From CAZJYI01 sp964550025 (GTDB lineage Bacteria > Verrucomicrobiota > Kiritimatiellia > UBA8416 > CAYOBW01), in assembly GCA_964550025.1 (NCBI GenBank), contig CAZJYI010000043.1, positions 1-64,000 of the forward strand: a DNA stretch of 64,000 nucleotides. Direction: 5' to 3'. The notes under the pieces were generated by a model, which was not told where the DNA came from, ran no database searches, and worked only from the letters and a program-made list of their open reading frames with translations. Of the stretch, positions 18,027 to 24,837 are shown one piece after another. Position numbers and translations under genes: made by a program. How positions within the stretch are numbered: position 1 is the stretch's first letter; every line of letters begins with the position of its first letter.

Positions 18027-18932
18027 CTATGAGATCCGCCGCTTTCTCTGCGGGACCACCCCCAGCCAATACGCTGCAACCCCTGCCCAGATCAGGCCGA
18101 AAGTGACCAGGTGGTGTCGGGAGAGATCCTCCCCGTACGCGAAGACGCCGAGCAGGAATTGGCCGGTTGGCGCGATGTAGTGCATGAAGCCGACGGTGGA
18201 TAGCCGTATCCGGCGTGCGCCGTATGCGAAGGAGACGAGCGGCAGTGCGGTGATGAGCCCCGTACCGATCAGGAGCAGGATATCCACAACGGTGAGACCG
18301 TGTGTTGCCGCTACGCCGTGCCGGCGGGTGGCCGCCAGGTAGGCGATGGCGAACGGCGCCATGACCAGGCTTTCGGCGGCGAACCCGGTGACCGATTCCA
18401 GCCTCGAGGTCTTGCGGATCAGTCCGTAGATGCCAAACGTGACGGTGAGCGTCAGCGCGATCCATGGGATGTGCCCGTACCGTATGGCAAGGTTGAGCAC
18501 ACCGGCTCCTGCCAGGCATATGGCTGAAAGGTGATACCGGTTCAGTTTCTCCCTGAGGACGAGCGCTCCGAGCAACACGCTGAACAGCGGTGTGATGAAG
18601 TAGCCCAGGCTGCACTCGACGATGTAGCCGTGGTTGACGGCCCACAGAAACGTCAACCAGTTCGCTGCTAGCAGGAGACTGCTCAGAACAATCGGGCCGA
18701 CCGTTTTCGGCGAACTGAATGCCGTTCGCAGGTCCCGGCCGCTACGCGCGATCGTCACGATACCGACCATCACGAGCATCGACCAGCAAACCCGGTGTGC
18801 GAGCAGCCGGCCGGACGGCACATGGCCCAGCGCTTTCCAGAAGACCGGGGACAGACCCCAGGTGAGGAAGGCCACCGCGGCGGCCAATGCTCCTTTTGCC
18901 GAATCGCTTTTCACAAGGCGGCGATACTGCAT
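18027..18932 (-). CDS. rarD: EamA-family transporter RarD
   Basis: This integral membrane protein of about 301 residues has ten predicted helices and the RarD/EamA pattern: LTWGLSPVFWKALGHVPSGRLLAHRVCWS (split for reading: LTWGLSPVFWKAL, then LLAHRVCW), ANWLTFLWAVNHGYIVECSLGYF in two parts, and LSTVGFMHYIAPTGQF near the end. RarD proteins are drug/metabolite-superfamily exporters; E. coli RarD was named for chloramphenicol sensitivity and its substrate is uncertain. I start at ATG 18932 because the length then matches the family (about 290-300). The frame stays open upstream, but that part is not homologous. Confidence 0.88.
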   Translation of the reverse strand: MQYRRLVKSDSAKGALAAAVAFLTWGLSPVFWKALGHVPSGRLLAHRVCWSMLVMVGIVTIARSGRDLRTAFSSPKTVGPIVLSSLLLAANWLTFLWAVNHGYIVECSLGYFITPLFSVLLGALVLREKLNRYHLSAICLAGAGVLNLAIRYGHIPWIALTLTVTFGIYGLIRKTSRLESVTGFAAESLVMAPFAIAYLAATRRHGVAATHGLTVVDILLLIGTGLITALPLVSFAYGARRIRLSTVGFMHYIAPTGQFLLGVFAYGEDLSRHHLVTFGLIWAGVAAYWLGVVPQRKRRIS

Positions 18933-19227
18933 GAGCCCGGTTGGCGTAACAAGGGCGAAGTGAAGCGCTCCACAATCTCCCGTAGCGCGGATCCGATCTG
19001 CGCGTGAGTGCGGGGGAGTGGATGTGGGGGGAGAAAGGAAGCCCTCCGGACTTGTCTCTCTCGCAGCATCCTCGTCCTCATGCGCGTACGCGGATATCCG
19101 CGCTATGGGCGGGTGACACTCGGGTGGAACCGTTGCGTCGGCATGCCGGTTTGTCATCGCCTCAATGAGGCCGGACGCGTTACTGTCCGTTTCGTGCGAG
19201 GTTACCGTTTTGATTAGGAGAAAGGAT
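18933..19227. other. divergent intergenic region with 14-bp palindrome
   Basis: This gap of about 295 bp separates rarD from the divergent sulfatase-fusion gene. It contains a perfect palindrome, CGCGGATATCCGCG, at 19089-19102, which is a candidate operator for either gene. No promoter with good -35 and -10 boxes stands out. AGGAG at 19217-19221 serves the sulfatase start. Confidence 0.35.
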
Positions 19228-21780
19228 ATGGTGCGATTCCGACTATGGCCTGCGGCTCTGGTACTCTGCGTCGGCATCGCGCGGGGCGCGGAGGCCCGCC
19301 CCAACGTCCTCTTCATTGCCGTCGACGACCTGCGTCCCGAGCTGGGCTGCTACGGTTGCAAGGAGATCGTGACGCCCCATATCGACGCCCTGGCGTCGGA
19401 GGGCGTTACCTTTACCCGCGCCTACTGCCAGCAGGCCGTATGCAACCCGTCGCGAGCCAGCCTGATGACGGGACTGCGCCCGGATGCGACGCGCGTCTGG
19501 GACCTCGTGACCCACTTCCGCGACACCATTCCCGACGTTGTGACGCTGCCCCAGCACTTCCGAAGCCACGGCTACTACGCGGTCGCGTACGGCAAGATCT
19601 ACCACAACTCGCTTCCGGACCCCAAGTCTTGGGACGAGCCCAATCACTGGCCGCAGAAGGCGACCCTCTGGTCGGAATTGGCCCGCAAGCAGTTGGCCGA
19701 CCACCGGAGGAAGATGCGCTCTGAGGGGAAGAGCGATGCCGCCATAAGGCGGGTGCGCGCACCGGCGACCGAGATCCGCGACGTTGCCGATGGGCGTATG
19801 CCCGACGGCGAGATCGCTGATCAGGCCATCGCGGCGATGCGAAAACTCACCCGGACGGAGAAGCCCTTCTTCCTCGCCGTGGGGTTCATTCGCCCCCACC
19901 TCCCTTTTGTTGCCCCGCGGAAATACTGGGACCTGTACGAGAGGGAGCGTATCCCGTTGGCAACACCGGCGGCACTTCCGGCCGGTGCCCCGGCGTATGC
20001 CATGAACACGATGTACGAACTTCGGGACTACTGCGATTTTGCAGGGACTCCGACACCCCGCGAGGGTGCGCTGAGCGTGGACCGGCAGCGGCGGCTCAAG
20101 CATGGATACTACGCCTCGGTCAGCTTTGTTGACGCGCAGGTGGGCCGTCTGCTCGAGGCGGCAAAGACGCTGGGGGTGGGGGACAGCACTGTTGTCGTCT
20201 TGTGGGGAGACCACGGTTGGAAACTCGGGGAGCATCGTAGCTGGTGCAAGCAGACCAACTATGAGATCGACACGCGCGTGCCCCTCATCATCCTGTCCGG
20301 ACTTGGGGAGACGAAGGGCCGGAGATGCGACGCGTTGGTTGAGTTCATCGACATCTACCCGACACTCTGCGATCTGTGTGGCGTCCCCAAACCGGCACAC
20401 CTGCAGGGGCGCAGCATGGTCCCCTTGTTGGCCGATCCCGGTGTGCCATGGAAGAAAGCCGCCTTCAGCCAGTTCCGGCGCCGCACCGGCAACGGGGAAG
20501 TCATGGGCTACGCCATGCGCACCGAACGGTACCGGTTCGTGGACTGGCGCAATCGCCGCAACGGCGAAACAGTAGCCACCGAGCTGTACGATCACAAGGA
20601 TGATCCGGGTGAGCATACGAACATCGCCTCGCGGGCGGAGAATCGCGATCTTGTTCAGCAACTCGACTCCGAACTCTGGCAGACGTTGCCCGAACCGCCG
20701 CCATGGTCCGGGCGAAGTCAGAAGCCGCGCCCGAAACTCGCCTTCGTCAACGGCCTGGATGAACCGGTCGTCGTGTACTGGCTCCCCGAGGGGGGAGGAA
20801 GGCGAAAGGCCGGCCGGATCGCGCCGGGGGAGTGGCTGTATCAGAACACCACACTGGGACATCGTTTCCGCGCCGAAGGAACGAAGTCGGATTTCAGGCG
20901 CACCGTGACCGTCGACGGCGCGGAACGCACCGTAACCCTCCAACGAACGAAGGACCTGTATCCGGTCACGGCGCCACCCCCTGCGATGAAGCTGGATCCC
21001 TTCTACCGCAAGTACGTCGATGCGCACGGCTACCCGATCGTTGCTTCAGGCCGTGTCAACGACTATGCCCTGAAGGAGGCGGCGTGCCTGGTTGACCTGA
21101 TGTTGGCCAAGCGTCCGGATGTGCGTGAGGCGATGGTGCGCAGCGGTTCGCGACTGATCGTGATGGCGCACGATGAGCTCACCACGCATGTCCCGGAGTA
21201 TTCGCATCTTCGCCCGAGGGAGCACTGGGACCGTCGGGCGCGTGGGTTGGGTGGGTCGCGGACCGATCCGGTCTGTTCCTGTGCCGAAGAGAACCTGTTG
21301 GCCTACCCCGGCGATCCCTATGCCGCCGAGTGCATCCTGATTCACGAGTTCGCGCACAACATACACCTGCGCGGCTTGGTCCGCGTTGACAAGACGTTCG
21401 ACAAGCGCCTGAAGGCGGCCTATGACCGTGCCATGGCCAAGGGCCTCTGGAAGACGAAGTACGCGGCGCAGAACCACCACGAGTATTTTGCCGAAGGCGT
21501 GCAGTCCTGGTTCGACGACAACCGCGAGAACGACCACGACCACAACCATGTGGATACGCGCAAGGAACTGTGCGAATACGATCCGGGCCTTGCGGCCATT
21601 TGCAGAGAGGTGTTCGGCGAAACGGAGCTGGCCTACACCAAGCCCACGACCCGCCTGCACGACCACCTGAAAGGCTACGACCCAACCAAGGCCCCGACGT
21701 TCAAGTGGCCGGAGCGCCTGAACGAAGCGCACGAGAAGATCATGCGCGAGGTGCGGAACCGTGGGAAGAATGGGAAGTAG
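19228..21780 (+). CDS. sulfatase / VHL-beta-like / HEFAH metallopeptidase fusion
   Basis: This 850-residue secreted protein starts at ATG 19228 (AGGAGAAAGG upstream) with a signal peptide to about residue 22. Residues 25-490 are an iduronate-2-sulfatase-like enzyme: NVLFIAVDDLRPELGCYG, formylglycine motif CNPSR with C72, and WGDHGWKLGEH. Residues about 505-575 resemble the VHL beta domain (FVN, VVVYWL, PG, GHRF spacing). The rest is a zinc metallopeptidase-like domain with HEFAH at H706/E707/H710 and a downstream EYFAEGVQSWFD that could give the third ligand. It may desulfate a proteoglycan and also cleave protein. Each domain looks intact. Its C-terminus has a decayed paralogue at 24567. Confidence 0.82.
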   Translation: MVRFRLWPAALVLCVGIARGAEARPNVLFIAVDDLRPELGCYGCKEIVTPHIDALASEGVTFTRAYCQQAVCNPSRASLMTGLRPDATRVWDLVTHFRDTIPDVVTLPQHFRSHGYYAVAYGKIYHNSLPDPKSWDEPNHWPQKATLWSELARKQLADHRRKMRSEGKSDAAIRRVRAPATEIRDVADGRMPDGEIADQAIAAMRKLTRTEKPFFLAVGFIRPHLPFVAPRKYWDLYERERIPLATPAALPAGAPAYAMNTMYELRDYCDFAGTPTPREGALSVDRQRRLKHGYYASVSFVDAQVGRLLEAAKTLGVGDSTVVVLWGDHGWKLGEHRSWCKQTNYEIDTRVPLIILSGLGETKGRRCDALVEFIDIYPTLCDLCGVPKPAHLQGRSMVPLLADPGVPWKKAAFSQFRRRTGNGEVMGYAMRTERYRFVDWRNRRNGETVATELYDHKDDPGEHTNIASRAENRDLVQQLDSELWQTLPEPPPWSGRSQKPRPKLAFVNGLDEPVVVYWLPEGGGRRKAGRIAPGEWLYQNTTLGHRFRAEGTKSDFRRTVTVDGAERTVTLQRTKDLYPVTAPPPAMKLDPFYRKYVDAHGYPIVASGRVNDYALKEAACLVDLMLAKRPDVREAMVRSGSRLIVMAHDELTTHVPEYSHLRPREHWDRRARGLGGSRTDPVCSCAEENLLAYPGDPYAAECILIHEFAHNIHLRGLVRVDKTFDKRLKAAYDRAMAKGLWKTKYAAQNHHEYFAEGVQSWFDDNRENDHDHNHVDTRKELCEYDPGLAAICREVFGETELAYTKPTTRLHDHLKGYDPTKAPTFKWPERLNEAHEKIMREVRNRGKNGK

Positions 21781-21987
21781 CCACGTGTGCGCACTGGACG
21801 ATGCCACTCGACCACCTTCGGTGCGGGATGCGGGCTAACTGCGACGACGGCAATTGAGTCGGCGCTGTTTTTTCTTCTTGCGGAATGTGTCACACAGTGA
21901 TAGCGCTTCGGTGTCCAGGGGGCTGTCGGTGCCGGGGATACCGCACGCCTTTTGCTGCCGCGAGCGGGCGTGTCTGGAGAGTGAGCG

Positions 21988-23085
21988 ATGATCGCCAACT
22001 ACAGACCGTCGACGTTCTTGATCGTGGTCGCGACGATCATCCTCTCGCTGGGTCTCCTCGGGTGGGGTCTTGCATACAGGACGGCGGAGAATATCCGACA
22101 TGACGCCAACATCATCAACCACGCCGGTATTGTCCGGGGGTCCATTCAACGTGCAACGAAGCTCGCACTATCCGAGACGTCCGGATCCGAGCAGTCTGCT
22201 GCAGAGGTGATCAACACGGTCGACGGTCTCATGGACCGCTTTCTGTCGGGAGAAGAAGGCTATCGTCATAAGGGGGCGGACCAGGAAAGTGAGCTCATTG
22301 GGAATATGCACGCCATATCACGTGCGTGGCAGGATCTCAAAGAGGCCCTGGCGCAGTACAAGCTCACCCGCTCGGAGGCAGACCGAAGACGAGCCATCAT
22401 CAAGAGCGAAGAATGCTGGTGGCTTGCGGACGCGGGTGTCCTTGCGGCCCAACGCGCAAGTGAACGCAAACTCGCGGGCATAGCTCCATTCTATGGCGTT
22501 AGTGCCCTGGCCTTCCTGAACACTGCAGTCGTGGTCTGGTTTGCCTACGCCTACGTGCGGCGGCGGCTCGAGTTCAACGCTGCTTACGACGTGACCACCC
22601 GCCTGCGCAACAGACGCTCCTACGATGCTGAAATCGAAAGGGAGGTGTCGCGAAGCCGGAGGTACAACCGGCCGCTGTCCCTGGTCCTTTTCGACATGGA
22701 CCGTTTCAAGGCGATCAACGACAACTGCGGCCACAAGGCAGGTGATGACGTGCTGCTCGGTACGGCCGACCTGGCGCAACAACACGTTCGCAAGACGGAC
22801 TGTGTCTTTCGGATTGGCGGCGATGAGTTTGCGATCCTGCTTCCGGAGACGGACGCGGCTCTGGCCTACGAGGTCGCTGAGAAGATCCGCAAGGCCATTG
22901 AACGTCATTCCTTCGCACCCGTGGAACAGGTGACCATCACCGCCGGTGTCTCGGAGCTCGAAAGCGACATGACTGTCGAGACCCTGCACTCTCTCGCCGA
23001 CAGTGCCCTGTACCAGGCGAAGCAGACCGGAAGGAACAGGACGGGCCGGGTGCAGGCGGAAGTAGCGCCGACTTTCAGCCGGTGA
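21988..23085 (+). CDS. membrane diguanylate cyclase (GGDEF)
   Basis: This 365-residue protein makes cyclic di-GMP from GTP. A transmembrane helix at about 9-28 and a second at about 165-187 enclose a periplasmic sensor region with the INHAGIVRGSIQRATKLAL helix seen in PilJ/type-IV-pili chemotaxis-like sensors. The catalytic domain (about 200-355) carries GGDEF at residues 277-281. An RxxD inhibitory site (RKTD) lies five residues before it, so product inhibition is likely. The last codons (EVAPTFSR) are encoded by a GTAG repeat, and the repeat's GGTGAC gives the stop, so the gene's end has been replaced or extended by the repeat. Confidence 0.9.
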   Translation: MIANYRPSTFLIVVATIILSLGLLGWGLAYRTAENIRHDANIINHAGIVRGSIQRATKLALSETSGSEQSAAEVINTVDGLMDRFLSGEEGYRHKGADQESELIGNMHAISRAWQDLKEALAQYKLTRSEADRRRAIIKSEECWWLADAGVLAAQRASERKLAGIAPFYGVSALAFLNTAVVVWFAYAYVRRRLEFNAAYDVTTRLRNRRSYDAEIEREVSRSRRYNRPLSLVLFDMDRFKAINDNCGHKAGDDVLLGTADLAQQHVRKTDCVFRIGGDEFAILLPETDAALAYEVAEKIRKAIERHSFAPVEQVTITAGVSELESDMTVETLHSLADSALYQAKQTGRNRTGRVQAEVAPTFSR

Positions 23086-23173
23086 CAAGTGGCGCGGGCA
23101 TCCTGCCCCGCGCCGGAGCATGGGGACGAGGTCGGGCGGGAGATAGCCGGCTGAAAGCCGGCGCTACTTGTCA
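23062..23173. repeat. REPIN-like inverted pair of GTAG repeats
   Basis: On the left are GTAGCGCC, a hairpin core, linker TGACAAGT and a second GC-rich hairpin (23062-23116). On the right is the same unit inverted (ACTTGTCA ending, GTAG on the minus strand at 23164-23167). The outward GTAG motifs and the inverted arrangement are those of REPINs. The left unit overlaps the end of the diguanylate cyclase gene. Confidence 0.7.
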
Positions 23174-23203
23174 ACCCGCAGAGGCTGGGCGCTGCCGGAC
23201 CCA

Positions 23204-23378
23204 TCAATCCACGATCACCAGCTTGATCTCGTCCGAGTTGGCCTTGAGCTCGGGGGCGTACATGGCGGAGGCCTTTGTCGGCAGCGCGCTGAAGCGGCCG
23301 GGGATCTCGGCCCGGGTGCGGTAGGCGATACTGTGTCTGCCGCGCGCCAACCAGCGCACGAAAAAGGTGACTCGTTCG
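23204..23378 (-). pseudogene. relic: 3' end of a second alpha-2-macroglobulin gene
   Basis: These 175 bp match 24838-25012, the last 58 codons of the intact alpha-2-macroglobulin gene, with only four differences, and begin exactly at the stop codon. All four differences (at about 23330, 23350, 23371 and 23374) are synonymous. The translation ends in the same KLVIVD. Similarity stops abruptly at 23378, 22 bp before the toxin gene. The piece is the stump of a former paralogue or of a tandem duplication. Confidence 0.85.
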
Positions 23379-23400
23379 GCTCCACGTTCACGTGGTCGTT

Positions 23401-24021
23401 CTATGGGATAGGATACGACTTCGACGGGCTCAGAACGCGGAAGTATCCCTTGATGCAGTTTGGATTGCGGACGCAGATTTGAGTATGGCTGTGACTTCGG
23501 AACCCGGCTCCATCGTAGAGTGCTCTCCCTTCGGGAAAGACTGCTCGGACCGAATCGAAGGGCCTGTCCTCCTGCTCCTCCCGCGCTTGGTGCAGGGACT
23601 CGATAACCGCTCGATCAAGTGGGCGGAGGAGAAGCTCTCCCTCACTTCCGATGGGGACGTTCCTCGGAAATTCTCGTCCGAGCCTCGCAAAAGCACTCTC
23701 TAATGTGCGATAGCTCTCGGCAACGAGCTGAAGAGAGCGGTGTTCCAGAAGATTGAGACAGTAGCCGAGATCAACCACGGCCCCGATAACGAAGGGATCG
23801 GTGATCGGCTTTCCACGTGTGCGCTCGGGATTGTCTCGCAGCAATTCAGCGTAATCTCTGGCGCGGCCTGGATTGTGCTCCCAGAAGTAGATGCCCGAGC
23901 CGAGCCAGTCGTAGTCGTTTGTGCTCTTCCTGAGCCGGGTCTTTCCATCGAGAACACGTTCACCCACGGACCGATCACAGCCATGGAAGCCAAGGACAAG
24001 GGAGGGATGTGATGAATACAC
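23401..24021 (-). CDS. ADP-ribosyltransferase-like toxin
   Basis: This 206-residue protein starts LVLGFHGCD and continues NDYDWLGSGIYFWEHNPGRARDYAE. The early His (H13) and the Tyr of GIYFWE (Y45) resemble the first two positions of the H-Y-E set of PARP-like ADP-ribosyltransferases. Proteins with this pattern are usually encoded just after a very short partner gene, as here. Start is GTG 24021, seven bases after the partner stop. It would modify a cellular target using NAD+ and act as a toxin or defence effector. The family assignment is from motif memory only. It sits between two gene relics, which suggests arrival by insertion. Confidence 0.65.
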   Translation of the reverse strand: MYSSHPSLVLGFHGCDRSVGERVLDGKTRLRKSTNDYDWLGSGIYFWEHNPGRARDYAELLRDNPERTRGKPITDPFVIGAVVDLGYCLNLLEHRSLQLVAESYRTLESAFARLGREFPRNVPIGSEGELLLRPLDRAVIESLHQAREEQEDRPFDSVRAVFPEGRALYDGAGFRSHSHTQICVRNPNCIKGYFRVLSPSKSYPIP

Positions 24022-24028
24022 CTATGCC

Positions 24029-24178
24029 TCACCTGTACGCGGGTGCGAGCCGTTTCCCGTCTCGGGACAGAATGCCGGCGCGAACAAGGAAGTCCCGTGC
24101 TTCTCGCGGTGAGCAGGTCACTTTCTCGCGGTGCTTCTTGAGTGCCTCAACCGCTTGCCTTACTTCTCTTGGGGACAT
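24029..24178 (-). CDS. 49-residue partner (putative antitoxin)
   Basis: This short gene begins MSPREVRQAVEALKKHREKV and ends with SRDGKRLAPAYR. It has a strong Shine-Dalgarno (AAGGAGAAAGCG before the ATG) and good promoter boxes upstream. The ending ILSRDGKRLAPAYR resembles small proteins that precede ADP-ribosyltransferase-like toxins. It is helical and charged, with no clear DNA-binding motif. Its length and coupling to the next gene point to an antitoxin or accessory protein. Confidence 0.65.
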   Translation of the reverse strand: MSPREVRQAVEALKKHREKVTCSPREARDFLVRAGILSRDGKRLAPAYR

Positions 24179-24200
24179 CGCTTTCTCCTTACGCGACTCT

Positions 24201-24230
24201 ACTGTAGCAATCCTCCGGACCAGAAGTCAA
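24201..24230 (-). promoter_or_regulatory. sigma70-like promoter of the toxin-partner pair
   Basis: On the minus strand TTGACT (24230-24225) and TACAGT (24206-24201) are 18 bases apart, about 22 bases before the 49-aa gene's ATG. The boxes stand out against the GC-rich surroundings. Confidence 0.5.
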
Positions 24231-24566
24231 CGCCGGACAACGCCCCCAATGAGGTCCCAGAGGGTTGCCCTGTTGTAGCTCTTGAGGTGTGCCCACGTCG
24301 GTATGAGTTTCCTGCACAGGACCTTCAGCGCTCTGAACACTTCTCTCATCACGTCTTTCCCGTAGCTCAGCATACGGTATCCGGGAGGATCCGGGGCGTA
24401 AAGCTCCAAACAACGCCTGGTTGATGAGTATCTCGGGCCTCAGTGCTACGCTGTTTGCCCACGTGTCGTGTTCCGGTTGGGGGCGGTGCTGAGCCGGGGC
24501 TGACACATGCCCGTACGGTTGCCGGGTCTTTGACACACTGCGGCGCTTGCGAGAGGAGTCTGCGGG
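24231..24566. other. intergenic, no convincing gene
   Basis: Nothing here could be assigned. A minus-strand frame at 24227-24409 encodes 60 residues (RMLSYGKDVMREVFRALKVL in part) with plausible composition, but it has no recognised homology and no clear ribosome-binding site. It might be a fragment of a lost gene. The area lies between a toxin module and a gene relic. Confidence 0.35.
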
Positions 24567-24705
24567 GTGGATGACCGCCTGCATGGCCATCTCGAAGGCC
24601 ACGACCCTGCCGTTGTCCCGACGTTCAAGTGGCCGGAGCACCTGGACAAAGCGCATGAGAAGACCATGTGCGAGGTCCGAGAACGGGGGGAGACAAGCGA
24701 GACTA
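24567..24705 (+). pseudogene. relic: C-terminus of a metallopeptidase-fusion paralogue
   Basis: Translation gives DDRLHGHLEGHDPAVVPTF and then KWPEHLDKAHEKTMCEVRER, which aligns with the last 40 residues of the sulfatase-metallopeptidase fusion (RLHDHLKGYDPTKAPTF, KWPERLNEAHEKIMREVRNR) at roughly two residues in three. No upstream catalytic part is present. It is the decayed end of an older paralogue, pointing toward the intact alpha-2-macroglobulin gene. Confidence 0.8.
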
Positions 24706-24733
24706 CCGTAGCGTGTCTTGGGTTCCCTCCCCA

Positions 24734-24812
24734 GTAGGTCCGATTTGTAATCGGATCCATCTTCTCCAAACCGCCATTATTTGGGAATGGTCCCAGTTCA
24801 ACTGGGACCTAC
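24734..24812. repeat. mosaic REPIN-like pair of GTAG palindromes
   Basis: The left unit (24734-24757) is GTAG plus a hairpin of GTCCGATT-TGT-AATCGGAT. The right unit (24789-24812, inverted) is GTAGGTCCCAGT-TGA-ACTGGGACC. Both keep the outward GTAGGTCC start but carry different stems. It abuts the 3' end of the alpha-2-macroglobulin gene. Confidence 0.7.
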
Positions 24813-24837
24813 CTCTCCGCAACCGAAGCACCGGTCT

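Noticed and set aside
18933..19316. N-terminal extension of RarD up to 19316
   Set aside because: The extra 128 residues are not membrane-like, are not in the family, and overlap the divergent gene's start. Length of the family supports ATG 18932.
21781..21987. c-di-GMP riboswitch before the diguanylate cyclase gene
   Set aside because: I looked for GEMM-type conserved bases and did not find them. A T-rich run at 21867-21878 lacks a convincing stem.
24227..24409. 60-aa minus-strand gene upstream of the toxin pair
   Set aside because: Composition is plausible, but there is no ribosome-binding site or recognised relative, so I note it only as a possible fragment.
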